From contig NZ_CP042910.1 of assembly GCF_008298035.1 (NCBI RefSeq), positions 1,136,001-1,200,000 on the forward strand: a stretch of 64,000 nucleotides of DNA. Direction: 5' to 3'. Positions 8,792 to 17,034 of the stretch are shown one piece after another. The position numbers and the translations under genes were made by a program. Every line of letters begins with the position of its first letter. Within the stretch, counting starts at the first letter, position 1. Under the pieces are notes generated by a model. It made no database searches. It was not told where the DNA came from and worked only from the letters and a program-made list of their open reading frames with translations. Origin of the DNA: Gimesia maris (GTDB lineage: Bacteria; Planctomycetota; Planctomycetia; Planctomycetales; Planctomycetaceae).

Positions 8792-11020
8792 ATGAAAGCT
8801 CGAATGTTTCAACATCTCGCAGTCCTGTCCTGCTGTTTTCTCTTATTCAATGGCTGTCAGTCCGGTTCTTTTGCGAGGAGTTTACAGCCCTCTGATGACC
8901 TGGCACAAAATGCTTCAGAGAAAAAGAGCGAGTCAGACATCCAGAAGAAACTGAGAGTCGCCATGGCAGAGGAGCGGAAAAAAGGTCGTATGGACCGGCG
9001 CAAACGGAATGGAGAACTGGGTGATACGGAACAGTTGGCAGAGATTCCGATCCTGGATCAGAAAATCAATAAATCCCCTGCTCTGGCAGAGTCCAAGGCA
9101 CTGCCGATCAGTTCTCCGCAGACAGCACCTACGCAAGTAGCGGGAGCGACAATACAGCAGGAATTGAGTCTGGCCTACGATGCGGATCGGTCAGGGAACC
9201 TGGAAAAAGCACAAGGCTACTACCAGCGTGTACTGGTGATGGATCCCAATCATTTTGAAGCCTTGCATCGACTGGCAATCATTGAGGATAAAAAGAAAAA
9301 CTTTCCCGCGGCAGAAGCGTATTACCTGAAAGCATTGAAACTGGATCCTGGCAACGTCAATCTGCTGAGTGATATCGGCTATTCGTATATGTTGCAAGGA
9401 CGGGACGACTACGGTGAAAAATATCTAAGGGAAGCACTCAAATACCAACCCCGTCACACGCGTTCGCTCGATCACCTGGGCTGGTACTATGGTCGCACGG
9501 GGCAATATGACCAGGCGCTGGCCCTGTTTCGGATGACCAGCGATGAAGCACAGGCGCGGCAGAAATTTGCTCAACTGTTCCCCGGGGTCAATCCCGAGAT
9601 GAGTCTTGCCCAGTCTGGAACGACACAACACAACGTGCAGCGGGTTGCACCTGCGAATCTGTCATCCGGCATTCAACCGGTAGAACAGGTCCAGACAGAA
9701 CAGCAACAGCCAGTTCAATATGCAACGGGCCAGAACGGGATTATGCAATACCAGGGACAACCAACTGCGCCTGCCATGAATCAGTCAGGGCTGAATCCAA
9801 CTCAGCAGATCGCAGAAATGATGAGACGCGAACGGGAAAAAGCGGTTCAGACCCGTGATGCCGGCCAGGAACTGCCTGCCATCAGTCCTCAGCGATCAAT
9901 GATATCACCGCCCGCCAGTGCGCCTCAGAATCCATTACCTTATCAGGACAATCGTCAGCATCTGGTTCATGCTCCTCAGCCTGCTCCTCAGCAGTATGCA
10001 GATCCTGACGTACAGATTCAGGCATGGCCTCCCGCGGGAGATCCTGAAATCAGCCAGGCCGTTGATGCTTCCAATTACTGGGCCATGAAGGAGCAGCAGC
10101 AGAATCAACCCGTGCAGCAGACACGACAAAATCAATCTCTGAACCAGCAATACCAGAATCAGGCAGGACAGAACTTTCCTCAGGCGCAGCAGGGACAAAA
10201 CCAGAACATGCCTTATGGGAGCAACATGTCTGGTCAGCAACAGATGCCACAGCAACGATTACCCGTTAATATGCCTCAGGCGGGACAACCCATGCATGGC
10301 AATCAATACCAGGTTCCGGGACAGTTTCCCGATTATCGCATTAATTCGACTCAACAGAATCTGAATACGGAACATCAATATTCAGAGAACCTGCAGCAGA
10401 ATGCAGATCAGGTACAGATGCGAGAAGCAGCAAGAACTGGAATGAACGCCGGCCCCGGCCAGATGTTCCCGGTCGCGGAGGCACAACAGACGGCAGACGG
10501 TAATGCACCTTTAAGGAGTCCGCAGATGCAGGTCGGTACATTGATACCGGCATCGGCCCAGGTTCCTCAGCAGAATGTCTTTCAGCCGGGCGGCAAGAAT
10601 ATTCGCCAGGTGCAGTTTGATCAGCCAGCCTATCAGCAGCAACAGCAGTCAATCGGTGGTGTGCGGCAGGCGGGTTATGAATATTCGAATCAACCTGTCT
10701 CGCAGAATGGATACCAGGGACAGGGTATGCAACCCGTGCAGAATGCCGGAGGCTTTCCCCAGTTTCCTTCGGAGCTTCCTCAATCAGCCATGTATTCCAC
10801 CAATCCGGCTTTCGCTCCGGCGAACATGCGGACCACAGCCGGAGATTTACAGCAGGGTGCACAACAGGGCGCTTATCAGGCAAGTCAACAGTCAGCAGAC
10901 CAGAATCGGCAGGGACTCATGAATCCGAATCAGAATCAACCTGCTCCCTCCCGGTTCCAGTGGGGAGCACAGCCTGTCCCGGTACCAGGTCAGTACTCTA
11001 ATCCTCAGAGCCGATATTAA
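8792..11020 (+). CDS. TPR lipoprotein with long Gln-rich tail (TadD-like)
   Basis: The 742-residue protein has a lipoprotein signal (hydrophobic segment ending FNGC, lipid cysteine near residue 22). A charged helical region (about 40-75) follows, then about three tetratricopeptide repeats (about 125-235: AYDADRSGNLEKAQGYYQ, HRLAIIEDKKKNFPAAEAYY, DIGYSYMLQGRDDYGEKYL). TPRs mediate protein contacts, and TadD of Tad pilus loci is a TPR lipoprotein. The remaining 500 residues are low-complexity Gln/Asn/Pro/Met sequence, far longer than in TadD. It is downstream of the secretin and lipoprotein but behind a terminator, so it has its own transcript. The Gln-rich tail matches the style of the other proteins of this island. 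It faces dnaA convergently with 25 bases between. Confidence 0.8.
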   Translation: MKARMFQHLAVLSCCFLLFNGCQSGSFARSLQPSDDLAQNASEKKSESDIQKKLRVAMAEERKKGRMDRRKRNGELGDTEQLAEIPILDQKINKSPALAESKALPISSPQTAPTQVAGATIQQELSLAYDADRSGNLEKAQGYYQRVLVMDPNHFEALHRLAIIEDKKKNFPAAEAYYLKALKLDPGNVNLLSDIGYSYMLQGRDDYGEKYLREALKYQPRHTRSLDHLGWYYGRTGQYDQALALFRMTSDEAQARQKFAQLFPGVNPEMSLAQSGTTQHNVQRVAPANLSSGIQPVEQVQTEQQQPVQYATGQNGIMQYQGQPTAPAMNQSGLNPTQQIAEMMRREREKAVQTRDAGQELPAISPQRSMISPPASAPQNPLPYQDNRQHLVHAPQPAPQQYADPDVQIQAWPPAGDPEISQAVDASNYWAMKEQQQNQPVQQTRQNQSLNQQYQNQAGQNFPQAQQGQNQNMPYGSNMSGQQQMPQQRLPVNMPQAGQPMHGNQYQVPGQFPDYRINSTQQNLNTEHQYSENLQQNADQVQMREAARTGMNAGPGQMFPVAEAQQTADGNAPLRSPQMQVGTLIPASAQVPQQNVFQPGGKNIRQVQFDQPAYQQQQQSIGGVRQAGYEYSNQPVSQNGYQGQGMQPVQNAGGFPQFPSELPQSAMYSTNPAFAPANMRTTAGDLQQGAQQGAYQASQQSADQNRQGLMNPNQNQPAPSRFQWGAQPVPVPGQYSNPQSRY

Positions 11021-11045
11021 ATCGGTCACACTTAACGTGGGCTGA

Positions 11046-12563
11046 TTAACTGGCCAGCAGTTGCTGCTCCAGAGATTCGATGATTTCTTCGGTGGACCAG
11101 TCCTGTAATGCGACCCGGATTGAATCCTGGTTTTTGAGCCATTGACGAACTTTTTTCTCGGCAAACATCACCGTGCTGTGATTGCGGCCTCCGAAGAAGT
11201 CTCCGATTTCACTGTAGGCAGCCTGAGTCAGTTTCCTGGCAAGGAACATGGCCAGCATGCGTGGCTGGCTGACATTTCTGGAACGGCGAGACGATTTCAG
11301 ATCGGCTTCTGATATCCCAAACGTCGTGCAGACGATCTGTTTAATGTCATCCATTTTAATAATACGGATGCAGTCCCGTTCGAGGTCGGCCAGAACCTGG
11401 CGCGCCATGGTTGTGGTGATCTTCTGCTTTGTCATCACATGCCAGGTCTGCAGGCAGTTCATGGCACCTTCCAGTTCCCGTACATTATGCGAGAAGCGTC
11501 TGGCAACATACTCCAGTGCGCCATCGGTAATCGGAGTTTTTAGCTGTAAGGCACGCTGGCGGGCGATCTGCAGTCGCAGTTCTGTCTCCGGTGATTCCAC
11601 CCGGCAGACAAGTCCTGAAAGAAAACGGGTTGTGAGTTCTTCACTCATTTTCGTTAACAGGCGGGGGTGCCGGTCGGAGGAAAAGATCAGTTGTCTGCCA
11701 TGGCTTTCCAGGTGTTTGATCGTGTGTAACAGTTCTTCCTGAAAGTTGTGTTTGGATTCGAAAAAGTCGATGTCATCAATGATCAGAACATCCACGTTTC
11801 GAAACCGCTGGCGAAAACCAGGCAGAGATCGTTCCTGCAATGCTTTGGAAAAGTAGTTCCCGAACGACTCTGCTGTCAGAAACACAACCTGCAGGGAAGG
11901 GTACTGCTGACGGATTTTACGATAGAATCCTTCCAGGAGATGTGTCTTACCCAGGCCGACTCCGCCGTGGATGAACAGTGGGTTATATAGAGCCCCTGGC
12001 TGTTCGCTCGCCTGCTGTGTCGCCATATAGGCTAGTTGATTCGATTTTCCAGTGATGAAGGTCGACAGATCAGCAAAGCGTCTTCCTTTATAAGGAGCCG
12101 GTTGCGTCGGTTTGTGACCGCCATCGATGCGCTCTGATTTCTGATCGGAATTCGTCAAAGACTTGCGGTCCGCGGTTTCCGCAGTCACTCTAGCAGCGTC
12201 AGCCTGTCCTTTCGAACTCAGTTCCTGACGGGCCAGCACCGGATCGACTTCAAAGCGATATTCAGCTGCAGGGCCGATACAGGCGATCGCCGTTGCGTTG
12301 ATCTCGGAGGAAAACTTTTTCTGCATCCAGGTCAGTAAGAACGGGCTGGCCACTCCCATGATGAGGAGATTGGCTTCCAGCTTTAGACTGACTTTTCCTG
12401 CGAACCAGTTCTGGTAACTGCGCTGACCGACTTGTTGTGCCAGCAATCGAAAGACTGCTTGCTCGTCTGATTCGGTTGTAACAGGCCCCAGCTTGGCTTC
12501 CGTTGGTCGCCCGGCTGATTCAGCACAAAGCGTACCCTCCACTGCCAAAGACGTGGGTTGCAT
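11046..12563 (-). CDS. dnaA: Chromosomal replication initiator protein DnaA
   Basis: DnaA binds DnaA boxes at the origin and opens the DNA with ATP. The 505 residues show domain I (about 35-100: EQAVFRLLAQQVGQRSYQNWF), a variable linker, the AAA+ domain with Walker A GGVGLGKTHLLEG (about 205), Walker B VLIIDDIDFFESK (about 270) and arginine-finger region, and C-terminal domain IV with the helix-turn-helix signature ending GGRNHSTVMFAEKKV, where most homologues have GGRDHTTV. ATG 12563 is chosen because GGAGG lies about 8 bases upstream; a longer in-frame version to 12686 lacks support. No dnaN, recF or gyrB is nearby, and the upstream region has no cluster of DnaA boxes that I can see, so this is not the classical dnaA-dnaN origin arrangement. 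Confidence 0.97.
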   Translation of the reverse strand: MQPTSLAVEGTLCAESAGRPTEAKLGPVTTESDEQAVFRLLAQQVGQRSYQNWFAGKVSLKLEANLLIMGVASPFLLTWMQKKFSSEINATAIACIGPAAEYRFEVDPVLARQELSSKGQADAARVTAETADRKSLTNSDQKSERIDGGHKPTQPAPYKGRRFADLSTFITGKSNQLAYMATQQASEQPGALYNPLFIHGGVGLGKTHLLEGFYRKIRQQYPSLQVVFLTAESFGNYFSKALQERSLPGFRQRFRNVDVLIIDDIDFFESKHNFQEELLHTIKHLESHGRQLIFSSDRHPRLLTKMSEELTTRFLSGLVCRVESPETELRLQIARQRALQLKTPITDGALEYVARRFSHNVRELEGAMNCLQTWHVMTKQKITTTMARQVLADLERDCIRIIKMDDIKQIVCTTFGISEADLKSSRRSRNVSQPRMLAMFLARKLTQAAYSEIGDFFGGRNHSTVMFAEKKVRQWLKNQDSIRVALQDWSTEEIIESLEQQLLAS

Positions 12564-12911
12564 CTTGCACCCTCCCCCCGCGCGCAACATCTCCACCCAT
12601 AATACGGGAAAGAGCGAAATCCTGCTCGTTCCGTATCGATCATGGTTGTGAGGTATATAAAGAAATGATGCGCTAAAAAGCTCCATTGTTTGCGGCGCCG
12701 AAAAGATTTAAGGCATTGGTCTTCGTCGACGCTGCGTTTACTCATTCAGTGGGACTGATACTAGCTTGAATCCTCAGAGAGTCAAACAGAAACGCGGCGG
12801 ATTTTTTACAGAATTTTCAGACCGAAATCAAAAGCTGTTTTACCAGCAGAAAATCACAGTTTTGGTCAAAAAAATATTTACCAGACTCATCATCCGCGTG
12901 TTCAAAACATG
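12564..12911. other. dnaA upstream region without recognisable DnaA boxes
   Basis: 348 AT-rich bases between dnaA and the GNAT gene. I searched by eye for TTATCCACA-type 9-mers and near variants on both strands and found no cluster, so I do not call an origin. The region should hold the dnaA promoter. Confidence 0.4.
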
Positions 12912-13847
12912 TTAATGAATTTTCGGTTTTTTTTCTGAAAATTGCGAACGCATGCGCGCATGCACGCTTAATGTGTTCTGTCTGATAAAACCAGAATCTT
13001 CATAAATCTTTATCGCATAAGAATTTTTGTGATCGACGGCAAGCATTAGAGCGGATTGATGATGGGCCAGCGCCTGTTGCAGGCCAAATTCGATAAAGGC
13101 GGCACCATATCCTTTACCACGTTGTTCCGGCGCGACTCCCATGTAGACCACTTCCCAGAGTTGATCGGCCCGATGCTCGGATAACAACAGCACTCCCAGG
13201 TCGGTATTATCATGTTGAAACAGATACCAGTGCTTCTGATCAGAATCACCCGAACTGCGATGGGATTCCAGAGATTCTTCGGCAGTACGGCAGTGATTGA
13301 GAGCCGGACAGTCGAATGAGAACCGGTGTGTCTGATCCAGCATTTTCAGAAAACGCGGTCGGTTTGTCTGTTCATCAAAGGGGACGCACTGGATGTGTTC
13401 CGTCTCCAGCAACCCCTGGCCTGGCACGTTGGTCAGCGGGTGTCGCATGAACAGCAGATTTGTCAGATGAGGGAATCCATTTTGTGTCAATAACCGTCTC
13501 AGGTTCAGTTGCCCGGGTTCGAGCAGGGCCTGCCCGATACTGACTTCAGACTGGTCGATGCGGGCCGCCATCTCCTGCAGTAACGCTGAGGCGCAATCAG
13601 TGCGTGATGTAAAGGGTGGCCAGAAAAATGCCGTTGCCGCATCCGTAAATATCAGGACGCCTGCTCCCAGCAGTGTTTCGTTCTCGCGCGCCACCAGCAG
13701 CTGTTTGTGACCGTTCTGATCGGCTTTGATCGTTTCGAGAAACTCTCTGATCTGCCGGTCCTGATCAACTTCTGCTGCATCAGTAAAGATGAGAGCGGAT
13801 GCTTCAGGCCACTCTTCCGGTGAGGCTTGTGAGACGGTGATCGACAT
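12912..13847 (-). CDS. GNAT family N-acetyltransferase, two-domain
   Basis: The 311-residue cytoplasmic protein looks like a tandem GNAT. The N-terminal half (about 1-140) is degenerate but keeps the fold pattern (KQLLVARENETLLGAGVLIF). The C-terminal half (about 150-305) carries the acetyl-CoA loop motif VAPEQRGKGYGAAFIEF near residue 245 and the downstream AVDHKNSYAIKIYEDSGF motif. GNATs move an acetyl group from acetyl-CoA to an amine; the acceptor cannot be inferred. The tandem layout resembles mycothiol synthase-like proteins, but nothing here supports that pathway. It lies upstream of dnaA on the same strand across a 348-base gap. Confidence 0.85.
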   Translation of the reverse strand: MSITVSQASPEEWPEASALIFTDAAEVDQDRQIREFLETIKADQNGHKQLLVARENETLLGAGVLIFTDAATAFFWPPFTSRTDCASALLQEMAARIDQSEVSIGQALLEPGQLNLRRLLTQNGFPHLTNLLFMRHPLTNVPGQGLLETEHIQCVPFDEQTNRPRFLKMLDQTHRFSFDCPALNHCRTAEESLESHRSSGDSDQKHWYLFQHDNTDLGVLLLSEHRADQLWEVVYMGVAPEQRGKGYGAAFIEFGLQQALAHHQSALMLAVDHKNSYAIKIYEDSGFIRQNTLSVHARMRSQFSEKKPKIH

Positions 13848-13919
13848 AAGCAGAGTTCATTTCCTGAGACAGAGACATGCCACCTGGTTGATGAAGGGAT
13901 GTGACTTTGCTGATATCAT

Positions 13920-13948
13920 AAAAAAAAGGCTGGTCGATTGACCAGCCT
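13920..13948 (-). terminator. Strong intrinsic terminator of the sigma/anti-sigma operon
   Basis: AGGCTGGTC at 13927-13935 and GACCAGCCT at 13940-13948 form a perfect 9-bp stem with a GATT loop. Read on the minus strand it is followed by eight T residues (13920-13927 as A). It lies 25 bases after the anti-sigma stop codon. Confidence 0.9.
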
Positions 13949-13972
13949 GAGTTCAGGAATGAGGTGTTGAAC

Positions 13973-14545
13973 TTAGAATTTAACCGAATGTAACTGGTGA
14001 GTGTTTACAGAATCGTGCCGGAGACGAGGTAACTCGTATCCATAAGGGTTCATCTGACGTTCCAGCGACTGTTTTGACGACGAGTCCCACTGCTGATCGG
14101 AAAAATCGCGGAGGGGATTACTGCCTGCATTCATAAAATTGTGATTCACGTTGGGATTCAGCGGATGAATCGATTCCGTAGCAGGAGCAAATGGCTGTTG
14201 CTCTAATCGCGGTTTATTGGTAACCAGCATGAGAGCCAGACAGCAGGCAACCGTTGTCAGTGTCGGCAGCAGCACATTAAATCGCGTCGGTCTGTTTTTC
14301 CGGCGACGGGCGGCAATTTTTGCAGACACCTGCGGCCAGACACTATCCTGCAAAGAAGGAACCGGAGCACTGTCAAACTGGTTTTGCAGTGCCTCGTAGC
14401 TTTTTTGCAGCTGTTCATATTGTGAGCGACATTGCTCACAGTTTTTAAGTTGTTTTTCGAGTAGTTTGAGCTCGGCGTCCGACAGATCGTTTCCGACTGC
14501 CAGAGCGACTCGCGATTTCAAACCGTTACATTGTGCGCAGTACAT
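13973..14545 (-). CDS. Putative membrane anti-sigma factor with Cys4 N-terminus
   Basis: The 190-residue protein begins with a cysteine pair MYCAQC (Cys3, Cys6), then a helical region and a second pair CEQC (Cys36, Cys39), a plausible zinc site. A coiled-coil-like helix (RSQYEQLQKSYEALQNQF) follows. One transmembrane helix lies at about residues 89-110 (LLPTLTTVACCLALMLV), leaving a periplasmic tail of about 80 residues. ECF anti-sigma factors hold their sigma with a cytoplasmic zinc-binding domain and sense outside through the tail. The usual HxxxCxxC signature is absent, so the family match is by architecture and position. The start codon lies 3 bases after the stop of the ECF sigma gene, indicating co-transcription and coupled translation. 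Confidence 0.75.
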   Translation of the reverse strand: MYCAQCNGLKSRVALAVGNDLSDAELKLLEKQLKNCEQCRSQYEQLQKSYEALQNQFDSAPVPSLQDSVWPQVSAKIAARRRKNRPTRFNVLLPTLTTVACCLALMLVTNKPRLEQQPFAPATESIHPLNPNVNHNFMNAGSNPLRDFSDQQWDSSSKQSLERQMNPYGYELPRLRHDSVNTHQLHSVKF

Positions 14546-14548
14546 GTC

Positions 14549-15184
14549 TTATTGTTCCTTGCCCGACATGGAGCTTTCTACATTTTGACGATTAGACCAC
14601 AGTTTCTGAAAACGGTTTCTTGCTTCAGCCAGCCGCCAGCGAATGGTTGCTTCTTTTCGGTCCAGGATTGCAGCGATTTCTGATGTGGAAAAATTCTCAA
14701 GATCACGCAATACGAGCACCGTTCGATACTTTTCAGGAATTTCTTCAAGGATTGCCTGAACTTCCTGATTGATATCAAGCTTGTTCCTTGGATCCGGTAC
14801 TGAAGGATCGAAAGGAGTATCCGATGGACTGTCACTGAATAACAGCCACCAGCCTCTTCGCTTTTGTTTACGCAGATAATCCAGAGCCTGATTGACCCCG
14901 ATCCGGAACAGCCAGGGACCAAATCTCCTGGATGTATCGAATTGATCAAGACGTTCATAGCTCTTCAGGAATGTATCCTGTGCCAGATCTTCTGCCAGGT
15001 CCGGGCTTTTGACGAACTGAATCAGCACACGAATCAATCTGCGCTCATAACGCAGGACTAACTCGCCAAATGCGCTGTCGTCTCCCTTGCGAGCTGCTTC
15101 TACCAGACGGGCATCACTTGTTACGCCCCCCGAAGGTAAAGAATCTCGTTCCTCAATTTTTTTATCGACCATTTCTAACTGCAT
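14549..15184 (-). CDS. ECF-family RNA polymerase sigma factor
   Basis: The 211-residue protein has sigma region 2 (about 30-105) with the core-binding and -10 motifs LAEDLAQDTFLKSYERL and FGPWLFRIGVNQALDYLR, and sigma region 4 (about 140-200) with IPEKYRTVLVLRDLENFSTS and the EIAAILDRKEATIRWRLAEAR helix-turn-helix. It directs RNA polymerase to a specific promoter set when released by its anti-sigma factor, here almost certainly the next gene. GGAGG lies 6-7 bases before ATG 15184. ECF operons usually self-regulate, but I could not identify a repeated promoter motif in the 625-base upstream gap. Confidence 0.95.
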   Translation of the reverse strand: MQLEMVDKKIEERDSLPSGGVTSDARLVEAARKGDDSAFGELVLRYERRLIRVLIQFVKSPDLAEDLAQDTFLKSYERLDQFDTSRRFGPWLFRIGVNQALDYLRKQKRRGWWLLFSDSPSDTPFDPSVPDPRNKLDINQEVQAILEEIPEKYRTVLVLRDLENFSTSEIAAILDRKEATIRWRLAEARNRFQKLWSNRQNVESSMSGKEQ

Positions 15185-15809
15185 GTCTACCTCCCCTCTC
15201 CGCGTTATTTGACACGCTCTGTTTATTACTACGCCAGAGAGAGGAGAAATGATGGGAATTTAGTAAAGATTCTGGAATAGAATTAAATATTCTCCAAATC
15301 AATTCGCCTGTCTTTAATTATACCCCTCTCACATTTGTTTTGGGGAGGATTCCGTGATTCTATCTTAATATGTTGTAAAGTATTTTAATATAATTGTTTA
15401 TGGCGTTTGTTAACATCAATGTCTTGAAATATTAACCCAAAATTAGTGTCCGGGCGAATAGATAAGTTTTCACCAGATTGCGAATGCCTCGAATCGAACA
15501 AAGTCTGTTGATGTTTCCAGAAGCGGAATCTCTTTTTTATCTCAGACCGAGCCAGGTTTTTTGAGCCTGTGAAGCAACTCGCTCAATTTGCCCGGCGGAC
15601 TCCTTCCGTTCCACAGCCGAAGATTCGTCGACCGGGTCACTTTCCGGTATGCAATTCAATCTGGGAAGCCTGCTACCCTGTCTGGGAAAGGAGCAGGTAA
15701 GCGATCTTCTTTCTGCATTACATTTGCATGGGGATTTGTTATTCTGGTCTGGAGAGACATTCGGACTGAGCCTGTCAATTACATCCCGTCGGTAGCGAGA
15801 GGACTTTTA
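15185..15809. other. AT-rich divergent intergenic region
   Basis: 625 bases between the ECF operon and the mutarotase gene. The section 15330-15450 is very AT-rich (runs such as AATATAATTG), as promoters often are. No supported gene or clear operator is seen. An open frame runs from 15588 into the mutarotase but has no ribosome site and a non-natural sequence. Confidence 0.45.
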
Positions 15810-16991
15810 ATGATGCAACGGAAATATTGGAGTGGAATCATCAGCGCTTTAATTCTGCTTTCAGGTTGTTCAGAGGAAAAGTCTCCTTCTCCTGACTCCA
15901 GAAAGGCCGCTTCAGATCAAACCAGTGCGAAGGATGCAGACATGAATACCGGAAGTGAATATCAGTTGACCGTTCAGGAAGAGCCGTATGGAACCACCGC
16001 GGATGGTCAGGAGATTACTCAGTTTCTGCTGTCGAATAAAAAAGGGACGAGCGTCAATATCATTAACTATGGTGCGATCGTGACCTCGGTGTATCTGCCC
16101 GACAAAGAAGGGACATCAGAAAATATTACGCTGGGGTTTGATTCGCTGGCTGCGTATGAAAATAAAGGCCCTTATTTCGGTGCCATCTGTGGTCGTTATG
16201 CCAATCGAATCAAGGACGGAAAATTCTCTTTAAACGGAAAAGAGTATCAACTGGCTCAGAATATTCCTCCCAATCATCTGCACGGCGGGGAATCGGGCTT
16301 TGATAAGAAGGTCTGGGCCGCAGAAAGTTTCAGTACGAAAGACGAAGTCGGCGTGCGGTTGAGCCTGGTCAGCCCGGACGACGAAGAAGGGTATCCGGGT
16401 AAGCTGACATTAAAAGTCATCTATTCGCTGAATAACAACAACGAACTGAAAATTGATTATACCGCGACCAGCGATCAGGAAACTCCCATCAATGTGACCA
16501 ACCACTGTTACTGGAATCTGGCCGGTGAAGGTAAGATTCTGGATCATGAACTGGTTCTCAACTGTGACCAGTATCTGCCTGTGACAGACGAAGCGATTCC
16601 GACGGGTGAGCTGAAGTCGGTCAAAGGCACACCCATGGATTTCACGTCTGCACACAAAATTGGTGAGCGGATCGATCAGGTCGCAGGGGGCTACGATCAT
16701 TGCTGGGTCGTTAATTCCAGTGAAAAGAAGCCTGCATTCTGTGCGCGGGTCAAAGATCCCGGGTCGGGCCGCGTGATGGAAGTTTACACGACCGAACCGG
16801 GCGTGCAGTTCTATACCGGGAACTTTCTGGATGGCACACCCGCCAGTGGAGGTTATCCGAAAAATGGCGGGCTCTGCCTGGAAGCACAGCATTTTCCGAA
16901 TTCGCCCAATCAGCCGGAGTTCCCCAGTACGATTCTCAAACCAGGCCAGGTTTACGAACAGACCACCATCCATAAATTTTCCGTAGAGTAG
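15810..16991 (+). CDS. galM: Aldose 1-epimerase (galactose mutarotase), lipoprotein
   Basis: Mutarotase interconverts alpha and beta anomers of galactose and related aldoses. The 393 residues start with a lipoprotein signal (ALILLSGC, lipid cysteine near 17), so the enzyme is anchored in the envelope, unlike the cytoplasmic E. coli GalM. The beta-sandwich domain shows INYGAIVTSVYLPD, GRYANRI, NHLHGGESGFDKKVW with the substrate-binding histidine, VTNHCYWNLAGEG with the catalytic histidine, and LCLEAQHFPNSPN with the catalytic glutamate. ATG 15810 follows GAGAGG at good spacing; ATG 15813 is equivalent. It is followed 43 bases later by the CehA/McbA gene, perhaps in one transcript. Confidence 0.92.
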   Translation: MMQRKYWSGIISALILLSGCSEEKSPSPDSRKAASDQTSAKDADMNTGSEYQLTVQEEPYGTTADGQEITQFLLSNKKGTSVNIINYGAIVTSVYLPDKEGTSENITLGFDSLAAYENKGPYFGAICGRYANRIKDGKFSLNGKEYQLAQNIPPNHLHGGESGFDKKVWAAESFSTKDEVGVRLSLVSPDDEEGYPGKLTLKVIYSLNNNNELKIDYTATSDQETPINVTNHCYWNLAGEGKILDHELVLNCDQYLPVTDEAIPTGELKSVKGTPMDFTSAHKIGERIDQVAGGYDHCWVVNSSEKKPAFCARVKDPGSGRVMEVYTTEPGVQFYTGNFLDGTPASGGYPKNGGLCLEAQHFPNSPNQPEFPSTILKPGQVYEQTTIHKFSVE

Positions 16992-17034
16992 AAACAGCAG
17001 TTGCCTGCCGTGCTCTGCATTTGACGGGGACAGT

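Noticed and set aside
12564..12911. Origin of replication next to dnaA
   Set aside because: No cluster of TTATCCACA-like boxes or AT-rich 13-mers was found by eye.
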